Part shown: piece after piece, positions 48,431 to 58,024 of the stretch
Layout of the letters: every line of letters begins with the position of its first letter
Numbering within the stretch: the stretch's first letter is position 1
Assembly: GCF_963675395.1 (NCBI RefSeq)
Contig: NZ_OY776223.1
Coordinates: forward strand, 1,550,001-1,614,000
Direction of reading: 5' to 3'
DNA: 64,000 bases
DNA from: an uncultured Vibrio sp.
GTDB lineage: Bacteria > Pseudomonadota > Gammaproteobacteria > Enterobacterales > Vibrionaceae
Program-made: the position numbers and the translations under genes
Notes under the pieces: generated by a model
What the model saw: the letters and a program-made list of their open reading frames with translations, nothing else
Database searches by the model: none
What the model was told of the DNA's origin: nothing

Positions 48431-49516
48431 ATGTTATTTGAATTAATCAGTATATTCTTTTCTTCATGTATCACCCTGTTCTTTATGCGAAAACTCGCCA
48501 AAAGAATCGGCTTGGTAGATAAACCGAATAAAAGAAAGCTCCACAGTGGTGCAATCCCCTTGGTGGGTGGCATTTCCATTTGTTTGGTTTTAGCACAATA
48601 CTTAGTGTTTAGACCTGAAGCTATACAACATAGCTGGCTTTACGTCGCTTGTATTGCTGTGCTTACTTTAATTGGCGCAATAGACGACAAAGTAGACTTA
48701 AGCGTTAAAATCCGGATGGGAGTGCAGGCAGCCCTCTCCATTATTATGATGCAAATACATGGCACGGAACTGCACAGCTTAGGCAATATGTTTGGCTTTG
48801 GCGATATGTATTTAGGGATGTTAAGCCCTGTCATTACTATACTTGCCGTTATCGGTGCCATTAACGCCTTTAATATGGTGGATGGTATTGATGGCCTACT
48901 AGGTGGACTATCGATTGTGTCTTTAGGTTCAATAGCCCTTCTATTGCATACAAATAGCCACTACACCTTAGCCTATTTCTGCTTGGTAATTATTGTAGCC
49001 ATGTTGCCTTATATTATGATGAACCTCGGTATTTTAGGCCGTACACGCAAAGTCTTTATGGGTGACGCCGGGAGCATGTTACTTGGCTTCACTATAATTT
49101 GGCTGTTACTCTCAGCCAGCCAAACTAGCTCTGAGCCATTCATCCGCCCTGTCACAGCTTTATGGCTAATCGGCTTGCCACTAATGGATATGGTTGCGAT
49201 TATGGTTCGCCGCGTTCGCCGCGGAGATTCACCATTCAAACCCGACCGAGAGCACCTTCACCATATATTCCAGCGCATTGGTTTTAGCTCACACCAAACT
49301 CTTTTTGCGATTTGTTTGCTGGCCTCTATTTTTGCCTTGTTTGGTATTTATGGCGAGTTTATGAATATTAGCGAGCCAGTTATGTTCTATTCCTTTATCG
49401 TTATATTTACTATTTACTTCTCTACCCTGGCGTACATTTGGCGTATTACGAGTTGGGTACGCCGTATGATGGGGAAAAAAGAACTCGAAATGGCTCAGGA
49501 TGCAAACGCACGCTGA
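48431..49516 (+). CDS. wecA: WecA-type undecaprenyl-phosphate GlcNAc-1-phosphate transferase
   Basis: 361 residues, about eleven membrane helices. It starts O-unit and enterobacterial-common-antigen-like synthesis by putting GlcNAc-1-P on undecaprenyl phosphate. DDKVDLSVKIRM carries the Asp motif, NAFNMVDGIDGLLGG the second, VFMGDAGSMLLGF the third, and DREHLHHIFQR is the His motif of cytoplasmic loop 5. PNKRKLHSGAIPLVGG is near the N-terminus. It fits initiation of the polysaccharide made by this locus. Confidence 0.93.
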   Translation: MLFELISIFFSSCITLFFMRKLAKRIGLVDKPNKRKLHSGAIPLVGGISICLVLAQYLVFRPEAIQHSWLYVACIAVLTLIGAIDDKVDLSVKIRMGVQAALSIIMMQIHGTELHSLGNMFGFGDMYLGMLSPVITILAVIGAINAFNMVDGIDGLLGGLSIVSLGSIALLLHTNSHYTLAYFCLVIIVAMLPYIMMNLGILGRTRKVFMGDAGSMLLGFTIIWLLLSASQTSSEPFIRPVTALWLIGLPLMDMVAIMVRRVRRGDSPFKPDREHLHHIFQRIGFSSHQTLFAICLLASIFALFGIYGEFMNISEPVMFYSFIVIFTIYFSTLAYIWRITSWVRRMMGKKELEMAQDANAR

Positions 49517-50308
49517 TCCCTCGTAAACGATTAAGTCAGTAAGATTTGATGACCGTGGACGGCTAACAATACAGCCGTCCACCATAGGTTGTCAGAGGCG
49601 CGTTACATTATCGTCATTCTGGACAGCGACGCAGGAGCGTGATTCAGAATCTACTGTCAGAGTGTGCAACTGTTGAAGGAGTAAACTTCAGCTAGTTCTT
49701 GCTATAAATAGATTCCTGATGTCGCTATGGCTCCTCGGAATGACGGACTTGAAGATAGAGTGTTAAGCCTCAAAGAAGCGCAGCGTGATTACCTCAAAGG
49801 CGAAAGACGGTGCCCCTCATCTCAACTTAACGATCAAACTCAAACGTCTCATGCATTAAAGGCTGTATCTCAAGCCGCGCCAGGCTCTTCGCCTACTGTG
49901 CTGACAATCCTCTGCCATGACCCCCTGGCTCTCTCATTGCGCTGCGATACATTGTCGACCTGATCGTGTTAACCGATACAATTGGTTAGGGCTGCTCAAT
50001 CATATGTCAGGCAGCCATTATCAGGAGTTCAAGGCACAAGGTTTGAGTATAAAGGCTCTGGGTCCATGGAAAAGACCCACAATGTTCTATCCCTTTATCC
50101 TGCTGAGTATCTGGCGCATATCCAGAGTTCAGGCAACGATAAAGACACTATTCAACGGTAAGGCAATGACCCTTCGTCAACCTTATCCTAATATCTTTGA
50201 CCTGTAATTCATTAGTCAAGTACCAACTGGTGGACGTTTACCAAAAAACACCTTAACAAAGATTAATTACTGTACTAAAATTTACAGTAATTAATTTAAG
50301 GTATAGCT
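49517..50308. other. 792-bp gene-poor region after wecA with a repeat element and unrecognised remnant
   Basis: A hairpin GTGGACGGCT/AGCCGTCCAC (49555-49582) follows wecA without a T-run. Then comes repeat element copy 6. The rest (49745-50210) has two overlapping frames that translate to plausible-looking sequence, one with FYPFILLSIWRISRV, but neither has a ribosome binding site and I recognise no family; it may be a decayed gene. Confidence 0.5.
49613..49744. repeat. dispersed palindromic element, copy 6 (reverse orientation)
   Basis: 132 bp, GTCATTCTGGACAGCGACG ... CTCCTCGGAATGAC: the two arms are swapped with respect to copies 2-5, so this is the same element inverted. Confidence 0.88.
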
Positions 50309-51625
50309 ATGAGATTTTACAACCGCCAATCTGAACTGAAAAATTTACAACGATGGACCGACACGGCCCACCATCAATACAGCCAGCTAACTATGATGGT
50401 AGGTCGTCGACGCGTGGGTAAAACCACCTTGCTAAAACAAGCGTTTGAAGGGAAAAATGTCGTATATCTGTTTGTTTCCAGAAAGGCAGAGCCACTGCTA
50501 GCCGAGGAGTTTACCGAGCAAATCAAGGCTCAGTTGGATCTCCCCATTTATGGCCAGCCAGATTCGCTCAAAGCTATCCTGGAGATCCTACTTACTTACG
50601 CCAAATCCAACCCGATCACCGTGATCATGGATGAATTTCAAGACATCCAGAAGGTTAACGCCAGTTTTTTCTCTGACATGCAAAACCTCTGGGACAGCCA
50701 TCGCCTCGACGCTCGCATGCACCTGGTTTGCTGTGGTTCACTCTATTCAATGATGACGCACCTATTTCAAAACAGTAAGCAGCCACTGTTTGGCCGTGCA
50801 GATCATCGGATCAACCTTCAACCACTCAAACCAACCTTCATTAAGGCCATGATGAGTGATCATGGCTGTTTTAGCCCTGAGACTTTGCTTGAATGGTATT
50901 GCTTTAGTGGGGGGATCCCTAAGTATCTGGAGTGGCTGGTGCAATGTGACCCAAAGCAAAGTTTATGGCCACAGTTGATTGATGAGTTCTCACTAACGTT
51001 AGAGGAAGGTAAATACCGGCTGACGGAGGAGTTTGGTCGCGAACAAAGCAACTACTTTTCCATTTTATCCGCCATTGCATCAGGTAAAACCAGCCGAAGT
51101 GATATCGAGTCGATGCTGCAGTACTCGGTTGGGCCACAGCTGAAAAAGCTGGAGGAGGAGTTTGATATCATTGAACGGATTGTCCCGATATTGAGCAAGC
51201 CTGGCGGCCGCATGGTTAAATACCAAATCAAAGATGCGTTTCTCAATTTCTGGTTTCGCTACATCCACAAAAACCAAAGCAGTGTCGAGGTGGGCAACCT
51301 GCTTTATGTTCAGCAAGTTATCGAACGCGACTTTGAGCAATACAGTGGGGCCTGGTTAGAGCGACTTTTCAAGTCCATACTTGCAGAATCAGGCGAGTAT
51401 AACCAAATTGGCACCTATTGGGAGAAAGGTAATCAGAACGAGATTGATATTGTGGCGGTGAACGATTCCAACAAGCAAGTGGTGTTTATTGAAGTGAAAA
51501 GGAACATCAAACGCTACAGCAAGACCCAGCTTATCGCCAAGTCACAAAAGCTACTGAGCAAGTTCAAAGGGTATGAAGTGAGCTATCGGGGAATGAGCCT
51601 GGAGGATTTGGTGTCGCTAAATTAG
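50309..51625 (+). CDS. archaeal-type AAA ATPase with DUF234/PD-(D/E)XK-like C-terminus
   Basis: 438 residues. N-terminal P-loop in MVGRRRVGKTTLLKQAF (about residues 30-46), Walker B in ITVIMDEFQDIQ, and a winged-helix middle region. The C-terminal part (from about residue 330) resembles DUF234 and contains EIDIVAVNDSNKQVVFIEVK, the E-I-D...E-V-K pattern of PD-(D/E)XK nucleases. Proteins of this family are widespread, often in variable regions, and their function is unknown. It stands alone between wecA and the glycosyltransferases, on the opposite strand from the latter. Confidence 0.85.
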   Translation: MRFYNRQSELKNLQRWTDTAHHQYSQLTMMVGRRRVGKTTLLKQAFEGKNVVYLFVSRKAEPLLAEEFTEQIKAQLDLPIYGQPDSLKAILEILLTYAKSNPITVIMDEFQDIQKVNASFFSDMQNLWDSHRLDARMHLVCCGSLYSMMTHLFQNSKQPLFGRADHRINLQPLKPTFIKAMMSDHGCFSPETLLEWYCFSGGIPKYLEWLVQCDPKQSLWPQLIDEFSLTLEEGKYRLTEEFGREQSNYFSILSAIASGKTSRSDIESMLQYSVGPQLKKLEEEFDIIERIVPILSKPGGRMVKYQIKDAFLNFWFRYIHKNQSSVEVGNLLYVQQVIERDFEQYSGAWLERLFKSILAESGEYNQIGTYWEKGNQNEIDIVAVNDSNKQVVFIEVKRNIKRYSKTQLIAKSQKLLSKFKGYEVSYRGMSLEDLVSLN

Positions 51626-51987
51626 GTCAAAGCGAAAGGCTTAATCTTAAACCGTTCATTGTGCTGTCATTCCTGTTGCAAAAACAGCATATGATCATAG
51701 CCAAGTTTGCTGTAGAGATGATGTAAAAGCCTCCATAAATAATGACTGTTGCCATTATCGGGGCTTGGGTTTAAATAGGAATGATGTCGATAATTAAGCG
51801 CTTACGATGTTCATGCGATTTCCGTGCTTGAGGCCCAATAGGTTCATATAGCCCAACCTATTGGGGACTCAAAGCAACAAAAAAGTGTCTCACTTCCGTC
51901 TCACGGGTGAGACGGACGCTACGCTAACGATCTGTTACACAAAGACAAAAAAGGATCACCAACGATCATTACCAAGGGTTTTGACGA
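51626..51987. other. intergenic region between the AAA ATPase and the glycosyltransferase block
   Basis: 362 bp, no coding frame recognised. It holds an 11-bp inverted repeat, CCCAATAGGTT/AACCTATTGGG (about 51832-51866), and the terminator entered separately. Confidence 0.6.
51878..51923 (-). terminator. terminator of the glycosyltransferase operon
   Basis: On the minus strand a perfect CCGTCTCAC/GTGAGACGG hairpin and a second GTGAGAC that can compete for the same GTCTCAC are followed by ACTTTTTTG. It lies 65 bp after the last glycosyltransferase gene. Confidence 0.75.
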
Positions 51988-53133
51988 TTAGCTTTGGGGG
52001 CAACTAGAACCTCGATGACATACACTTTCCAATGCATCCAATGCAAACTTAATGACTATTGTTTCATCGAAATTTTTCACTACATTACATCGACTATTCT
52101 CGCGCATAGAGAAATATTCAGAGCCAGATAGATGAAGCATATTCTTCATTTGTAAAAATAAAGATTGAGAAGATTTTACATCGCAAAGTAAACCGTTGTA
52201 CTCATGAGTAATCACGTGCTTGCACCCAGGAACATTGGTAGTAACACTTGGAAGCCCCATTGCACCAGCTTCTAGTAATGTTCTAGGTAAGCCTTCACGA
52301 TATGAAGGTAATACGACACAGTTTGAAGTTGAAAGAACCCTACGTATATCATTGCTTTCACCGATCCAATCAAGATAAGGTTTATCCGTTAGTCGCCTGA
52401 GCTCAGCTTCTGATATCGCCGTTTTGTTTTTAACCCCTGCTGGACCACATAAAGTTAATTTAAATTTTTCACCTGCATCAAACAACTTCTGCGCAGCTTC
52501 TAGAAGTTCATAGATCCCTTTATCACCAATCATTCTGCCAATAAAAACAAACTTAAATAAACTATTTTCTTCTTTATTATTAACATAACTAGGATGATAA
52601 TACTCAGTATTAATTCCCGACCCTGGAAGTAAAGTTAATTTATTTTCATTCACCAAATTATTTTCAATGAGTAACAGCATATCGTCTGGATTTTGACAGA
52701 ACACTCTGTTAGCAAATGGTTGTGATAATTTATATAAAAGTTTTACCAACTTAGAGGTTAAATTATCTTTTATAAAAGCGGTGCCAAGCCCCGATACATT
52801 ATTAAAAACATTAGCACCTATACACTTAGCAGCCCAAGTACCATAAATGTTATTTTTAATCGTAAAGTTAAAAACCGCAACAGGTTTCAATTTGGCATAA
52901 ATACCCACAAGCCTAAAAAAAAGCAAGCTATCTTTAACTGGGTTGCTACCTTGGTTATCCATTGTTAGGTTAACCCATTTACAACCAATCTCACTTACTA
53001 GTTTCTCAGAATATTCGTCTTTGGGTGATACACAGACCACGTTATAACCTTTATCAATAAAAGCACGAATAGTTGAAGCACGAAAGTTATATAAATACCA
53101 AGACGTATTTGATGATAAAACAACAGTTTTCAT
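51988..53133 (-). CDS. glycosyltransferase family 4 (PglA/WbpY-like)
   Basis: 381 residues, GT-B fold. The N-terminal part (LSSNTSWYLYNFRASTIRAF; FTIKNNIYGTWAAKCIGANV; NVSGLGTAF) is like bacterial HexNAc/Qui transferases of the PglA type. The C-terminal donor domain has FIGRMIGDKGIYELLEAAQK and the EX7E motif in PSYREGLPRTLLEAGAMGLP. A cytoplasmic enzyme that adds one sugar to the lipid-linked O or K unit; donor unknown. Last gene of the minus-strand cluster, A+T-rich, 6 bp after the polymerase gene. Confidence 0.85.
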   Translation of the reverse strand: MKTVVLSSNTSWYLYNFRASTIRAFIDKGYNVVCVSPKDEYSEKLVSEIGCKWVNLTMDNQGSNPVKDSLLFFRLVGIYAKLKPVAVFNFTIKNNIYGTWAAKCIGANVFNNVSGLGTAFIKDNLTSKLVKLLYKLSQPFANRVFCQNPDDMLLLIENNLVNENKLTLLPGSGINTEYYHPSYVNNKEENSLFKFVFIGRMIGDKGIYELLEAAQKLFDAGEKFKLTLCGPAGVKNKTAISEAELRRLTDKPYLDWIGESNDIRRVLSTSNCVVLPSYREGLPRTLLEAGAMGLPSVTTNVPGCKHVITHEYNGLLCDVKSSQSLFLQMKNMLHLSGSEYFSMRENSRCNVVKNFDETIVIKFALDALESVCHRGSSCPQS

Positions 53134-53139
53134 AGTAAA

Positions 53140-54213
53140 TTACAACAAAGTAAATGGATAAAATTGATAGGGTAACCAAGCAAAACTATGACTTGCAAAT
53201 AAAAGCCATACAAATAAAACTAAGCAATAGTACCCACAAATAAGCAGCACCCACTGTTTATTAGATTTATCAGGATGACCCAAGATCTCCGGTAGGTGAG
53301 AAAAAATAACTAATTGCAATGGCAACAAGTATAAGGCAACTCGATCTACAGCTGTACTTGCCGGTGTAAGAAAAAGAATAGAAAATGCAATGAGTGATGC
53401 ATATGAAAACCAACTCCATAACTGTTTTTCTTTATCTATCATGCTAAAATAATTGCGGTAATATAAAAAAATCACGGCAGGTACAACACACATAAATACT
53501 CTAATTAATGCTCCTTGGGATTGATATTCTGCCTCTACATAGCTAGTGTAAAGTGTATCAACACTGTCGTGAAGCAAGATTACATAAGCACCTATACTAG
53601 CAATCACTATCCAAAAAACACTTAATATTCTACTCCTTGATGAGATAAGTGCTGCGACAGGAATCAGCAGAACTGCCGATTTATGAAATAAAGCTGCAAC
53701 AACAATCCAAATGGAAAACCTGAAAGTAGATTTATGTATTAATGCATTACAAGCAATCATCCCAAAACCTAATGCGGTAGCTTGCCGTGAATAGCCCATT
53801 GCCAAAACAACAGTCATATAAGGAATCGCTGTGACTACCGCAAGCATTGGCCTTGGTAAACTTTTACAGAATACCATTAAGCCAATACTAAAAAAGAAAC
53901 CACACAACAAATTAACCGTATAGATTCCCCCGCCAATTTGTTGAGACAAAAAATTAAGCATTTGATAGCCAGGATCTTTTAGGTCCCATACCTTTGAAAA
54001 ATCAGCATCTTTTAATATTTCTAAGTAATGAATGTAGCTAAACCAATCTCCACCGACCTCTACTCGGAATCCAATCACCAAAGTTAAAATAAAAGGCACT
54101 ATCAGCCAAGTTACAGGTATATTAGATATACCAACTTTGATATCAGAAACTCTAGCGCGCTCAAAAATTGCAAATGTAGAAAATAAAAAGAAAATAAAAC
54201 AATATGCAAACAT
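53140..54213 (-). CDS. wzy: EpsG-family membrane protein, probable polysaccharide polymerase (Wzy)
   Basis: 357 residues with about ten membrane helices. Family features of EpsG are GFRVEVGGDWFSYIHYLE near residue 47, a large loop, GYSRQATALGFGMI near 148 and FHKSAVLLIPVAAL. In O-antigen and capsule clusters with a flippase this is the expected polymerase that joins repeat units at the periplasmic face. The function is inferred from topology and context; Wzy proteins are poorly conserved. Confidence 0.78.
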   Translation of the reverse strand: MFAYCFIFFLFSTFAIFERARVSDIKVGISNIPVTWLIVPFILTLVIGFRVEVGGDWFSYIHYLEILKDADFSKVWDLKDPGYQMLNFLSQQIGGGIYTVNLLCGFFFSIGLMVFCKSLPRPMLAVVTAIPYMTVVLAMGYSRQATALGFGMIACNALIHKSTFRFSIWIVVAALFHKSAVLLIPVAALISSRSRILSVFWIVIASIGAYVILLHDSVDTLYTSYVEAEYQSQGALIRVFMCVVPAVIFLYYRNYFSMIDKEKQLWSWFSYASLIAFSILFLTPASTAVDRVALYLLPLQLVIFSHLPEILGHPDKSNKQWVLLICGYYCLVLFVWLLFASHSFAWLPYQFYPFTLL

Positions 54214-54217
54214 ATAT

Positions 54218-55297
54218 TTAAACTGTCTCAGACTCTATTGCGGTAAAAACTTGATTCAAAGCTGGTAATTGAGCCTGAACTGTGTATTTCGATTTAACAA
54301 TTTTTCTCCCAGAAAGTCCCATGGATTTGCGACGTAAAGGATCATTTAGGATTTTTACTAAGCAATCATAAAACTCTTCAGAGTTATCAGCTAAGAAACC
54401 AATGCTAGGGCTATTAACAATCTCAATGTTTGCCCCTACCTTAGAGGCAACTACCGGCTTACCACATGCCATATATTGAATTAATTTATAACCACACTTA
54501 CCTTTTTCCCATGGCCCATTATGCAACGGCATTATGCCTATATCCATACTTTGAATATTATTAACTTCAGTATCTTCACCCCAAGGGATTACTTCTACAT
54601 CCAGCCCTGTTAATTGGTCTACAATATCTTCAGTCGCACCAACGAGGACTAATTTAAATACAACGGATTTAGACAGCTTTAAAAATACGGGAAGTAGTTC
54701 CACAACGTATTTTTGTGTGCTGGGTGAGCCAATCCAACCGACCACAGTTTTTTTATTGTCCGTTTCCTTGACAGAATATCTAGTTATATCTACTACTGTA
54801 GGAATAATTTTGACGTTTTTAGAACCAGCACTTATTGCTCGATCAGATAGATATTGATTACCAGCCACTGTGGCTGTAGATAAAGCCATCACTTTATCAA
54901 TTTTATTACCTAGAAAACGTTTTATTAAATAGTTCGAAGATAAATCATAATTATGAAAAATTGCATCGTCATAATCTACTATAAATTTCACTCCAAAAAG
55001 CCTAAGAGCTCTCTCGAATATGGCTGGAAAATAAGGAAATAATTCTTTTTCAATCCATAGTATATCGTAATCAAAACAGGTAATTAGCGTCATCAATCTT
55101 TTAAAGTACAACTTTAAAACCAAAATTTTACTGATAGGCTGCTTGCTATATAAGGCTTTTAAGTACTTATCATTAAAAAGAGGTGAAACAGTAACCTTGT
55201 AATCCAGCTGCTCTAAATAAGTTACGTACTGATGGGTTCGAAGTCTGCTACTCGCTCCCATACGAGAGTATTTAGAAAAAAGTAAAATCTTTTTCAT
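54218..55297 (-). CDS. glycosyltransferase (GT4-like)
   Basis: 359 residues. Begins KKILLFSKYSRMGASSRLRT; the donor domain has VVGWIGSPSTQKYVVELLPV and GKCGYKLIQYMACGKPVVAS, typical of the WbaZ/GT4 group. Start overlaps the stop of the upstream glycosyltransferase gene by four bases (ATGA), so translation is coupled. It likely adds one sugar of the repeat unit; which one is unknown. Confidence 0.82.
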   Translation of the reverse strand: MKKILLFSKYSRMGASSRLRTHQYVTYLEQLDYKVTVSPLFNDKYLKALYSKQPISKILVLKLYFKRLMTLITCFDYDILWIEKELFPYFPAIFERALRLFGVKFIVDYDDAIFHNYDLSSNYLIKRFLGNKIDKVMALSTATVAGNQYLSDRAISAGSKNVKIIPTVVDITRYSVKETDNKKTVVGWIGSPSTQKYVVELLPVFLKLSKSVVFKLVLVGATEDIVDQLTGLDVEVIPWGEDTEVNNIQSMDIGIMPLHNGPWEKGKCGYKLIQYMACGKPVVASKVGANIEIVNSPSIGFLADNSEEFYDCLVKILNDPLRRKSMGLSGRKIVKSKYTVQAQLPALNQVFTAIESETV

Positions 55298-56496
55298 GAG
55301 ATATAATCTATCGCTTTAACATATTGTTTTATCGTGTTCTCCAAAGAAAAGTGTCTTGCTCCCTTTTCGGCAATACAGCGTGAGTCTTGATTTTTTTCAA
55401 ATACTTTTACAAACCACATCGCTGCTTTTCGTATTTGACTATCAGAATTGTCTTTTAACAAAAAACCAAGATCATCTGAAATCATTGAGGTATCACCAAT
55501 ACCGTCAGTTGCTACTATTGGGATACCACACATTAAATATTCGCCTAGCTTTATAGGAGCAACACCTTGCATAGAAAAACTCTGCTCACGTATAGCTAAA
55601 CCGATGTCACAAGCACTTAAATATTCGGGGACTTGATCCGAAGTTAAAGACCTGTAGATAACATTGGCATCCCCCTTTACTATTGCTTTAAAAGAAGATA
55701 TTTGTGCTGATAAAACTAGCAATTTAGTGGTTGGAATAGCTAGCTTGACTTGTTTATAAAAGTCATACATTTGATGCATACAGTATTGTGAACCCAACGA
55801 GCCTGCATAAACAATTACAGGATCTTTCTCTTTTACATCTAACTCATGACGAATCTTTCTTCGGCTAGCTGAACCAAATGGTTTGAAAGCATGTGAGGAG
55901 CGACCATTAGTTACTTCGAAATATTTGTCTTTATCTACATTAGCACCAGCTCTATGTCTTAAAATTGTGCTAGCAATTCTAGAGCGAGTTATTACAGCAT
56001 TAGCCCTAACCACGGTTTGCTGTTCAATATCACGCATAATTCGGTGGATGATTGAAGTTGGACTTACACCAGCAAAATCAACTCGCTCATCCAATGGCAG
56101 ACCATCTGCATCAAACAGTAATTTAGTATTACAATGTTTAGTAGCTAGCAAAGTAGATAAGGCAGGAAGTGTGCTGCGAGGCATTACGACATCAATATGA
56201 TATTGTTTTACCATATCAACTATGTACTTTTTTCCGTACCAAGCGCTAAAGAATGAACCTATCGCAGCTGATGGCTTTCTTAACACATTCACATGCTTAT
56301 AATTAATGCCCATCTCTTTACAGCTTTTTTGGTTAGATTTAACCTTGTCGAAGTTATCCCATGTAAATTGTAAAACAGAGACCCCATATCCAGCTTCAAT
56401 CAAACCTTTAAAAATAGGTAAAAACAAGCTCGGTAAATAATTAGTTTGTGGCCCATCCCATGTAACAAATAAAATTTTAGGTCTATTACTTTTCAT
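55294..56496 (-). CDS. glycosyltransferase (GT4-like)
   Basis: 400 residues, GT-B type. KILFVTWDGPQTNYLPSLFL is the N-terminal acceptor domain, VIVYAGSLGSQYCMHQMYDF starts the donor domain, and CDIGLAIREQSFSMQGVAPI with KLGEYLMCGIPIVATDGIGD forms the nucleotide-sugar site. Overlaps its upstream neighbour by 11 bp and its downstream one by 4. Role in assembling the repeat unit is inferred. Confidence 0.82.
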   Translation of the reverse strand: MKSNRPKILFVTWDGPQTNYLPSLFLPIFKGLIEAGYGVSVLQFTWDNFDKVKSNQKSCKEMGINYKHVNVLRKPSAAIGSFFSAWYGKKYIVDMVKQYHIDVVMPRSTLPALSTLLATKHCNTKLLFDADGLPLDERVDFAGVSPTSIIHRIMRDIEQQTVVRANAVITRSRIASTILRHRAGANVDKDKYFEVTNGRSSHAFKPFGSASRRKIRHELDVKEKDPVIVYAGSLGSQYCMHQMYDFYKQVKLAIPTTKLLVLSAQISSFKAIVKGDANVIYRSLTSDQVPEYLSACDIGLAIREQSFSMQGVAPIKLGEYLMCGIPIVATDGIGDTSMISDDLGFLLKDNSDSQIRKAAMWFVKVFEKNQDSRCIAEKGARHFSLENTIKQYVKAIDYIS

Positions 56497-57580
56497 TTAA
56501 TAAACTCGAGTACATATCATGTAAATTAGTAATGTATTTCTCTATTGTAAATCTGCTTACTACAGAATCACGTCCCCTTTTAGCGATAATTAGCCTTTCT
56601 TCTGTTGTTATTTCGAGTATAGATTGGATGGAATCAGCGATAGATTGGCTATCAACACTTTTTAACAGCCAACCATTGTCCTTATCATCAATAAACTCAG
56701 GGATTCCACCAACAGCGGATGCTAGAACTGGTATACCCGCCCCCATAACTTCAACAACAGCTATGCCAAAACCTTCAGTTATTGATGGCTGTACATATAG
56801 ATCGCAATTTTCTATTGATATATGTGGTTCCGACTGAAATCCATGTACTGTTATTAAATCTTGTAATGAATTATTTTTAATAAAATTTAATATAGACTCT
56901 TTTTGACGTCCATCTCCAACAAGTTCTAGCTTAACTAATTCACCCCTATCTCGTAAAATTTTTATTGCTTTTACAAGAGACAGAGGATTTTTTACATTTT
57001 CCAAACGCCCTATAAAACCAATACTAAAATATTTCGATGAGGTATCTCTCTTAGAGTTTTCTGAAAAGAAGTCTGTTGGGTTATAGATAACTTGTACTTT
57101 AGAGCTTGAAGCTTCGCCATTATCAACTATCCATTGCTTTACTGCCTGTGAAATCGCTACCAATTTATCGGTGAAGGAATAAGTTAATCTGAAAATGACT
57201 TTTGCAAACAGAGAGTGAGTTGGAATTCCAATTTCTTCAGCAATTTTTACTTTGGTGCCTGCCAGTTTTGCAGCTATGATCCCATGGAAGGTTGCTTCTG
57301 CACCTCTAGTATGAACAACATCTGGGTCTAGTTCTTTTATCACTTTGTAAAGCGACCATATAGTAGATATGGACGGAATTTTAGGGTCACAATTTAGAGT
57401 ATAAACATCGCAATTACGCTTTTTTAGCTTATTTTCAATATCTCCGCCATTACTTATAGCTATATACGCATGATTATATTCAGAGTATTTCGAGCCTTTA
57501 TCAAGCATAAGAGCATGGCTCTCTACCCCTCCAAAGTCTAAAGATGCAAAAATATTTAGTACTTTAATTTTAGTTTCCAA
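56486..57580 (-). CDS. glycosyltransferase family 4
   Basis: 364 residues. KVLNIFASLDFGGVESHALM at the start (GGVE loop), IGFIGRLENVKNPLSLVKAI in the donor domain and EX7E in PSITEGFGIAVVEVMGAGIP. First of three overlapping glycosyltransferase genes. The 444-bp gap before it has a transposase remnant, so the original operon has been disturbed here. Confidence 0.87.
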   Translation of the reverse strand: METKIKVLNIFASLDFGGVESHALMLDKGSKYSEYNHAYIAISNGGDIENKLKKRNCDVYTLNCDPKIPSISTIWSLYKVIKELDPDVVHTRGAEATFHGIIAAKLAGTKVKIAEEIGIPTHSLFAKVIFRLTYSFTDKLVAISQAVKQWIVDNGEASSSKVQVIYNPTDFFSENSKRDTSSKYFSIGFIGRLENVKNPLSLVKAIKILRDRGELVKLELVGDGRQKESILNFIKNNSLQDLITVHGFQSEPHISIENCDLYVQPSITEGFGIAVVEVMGAGIPVLASAVGGIPEFIDDKDNGWLLKSVDSQSIADSIQSILEITTEERLIIAKRGRDSVVSRFTIEKYITNLHDMYSSLLNEK

Positions 57581-58024
57581 AACCTATCTCATCATTTTAT
57601 GAATAATATTTTTCTTACACTTCATTAAGAAACACGGAAACCGCATGAACAACCGCGAAACTAAAGTCTCCCAAGTACACTCAGAGTCCGTCGTACACTT
57701 CGCTCTTTTGTGCTTTATACTCGCCTTAAAGCTACTTTAAGACTTCAGCATATTAAGACAAACCTGCCAGCCCCTTGCAAAATTATCTGCTGAATCATCT
57801 TTCCGCTTTCTACAGGCATCTTCCCAAAATTCCGTATCCAACATCCTGTACATCGACTCAACTAACCAGTGTGAGCGAGTCGCTTTAATAATTCTAAAAG
57901 TAATATAGTCTATTACCGTGTTTCTGACTCCGTCGCGGTGGTAGTCCAGCCCTTATATATCTACGAACTTTATGCGTTTCCCTACATTAATTAATGATAT
58001 ACACCTATAAAATGGTTAACAAAA
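57581..58024. other. gap holding an ISAs1-family transposase remnant
   Basis: Only the transposase tail described separately is recognisable. No intact gene or terminal repeats were found. Confidence 0.7.
57737..57955 (-). pseudogene. ISAs1-family transposase, C-terminal remnant
   Basis: Conceptual translation gives ...IIKATRSHWLVESMYRMLD then FWEDACRKRKDDSADNFARG and WQVCLNMLKS before a stop at 57737. This matches the C-terminal region of ISAs1 transposases (RSHW.IEN..HW.LDV.F.ED..R.R...A..N). About 70 codons remain; there is no start, so it cannot be active. Confidence 0.8.

Noticed and set aside
49727..50207. Two short frames after wecA as genes
   Set aside because: No ribosome binding site, one begins inside a repeat element, no family recognised.
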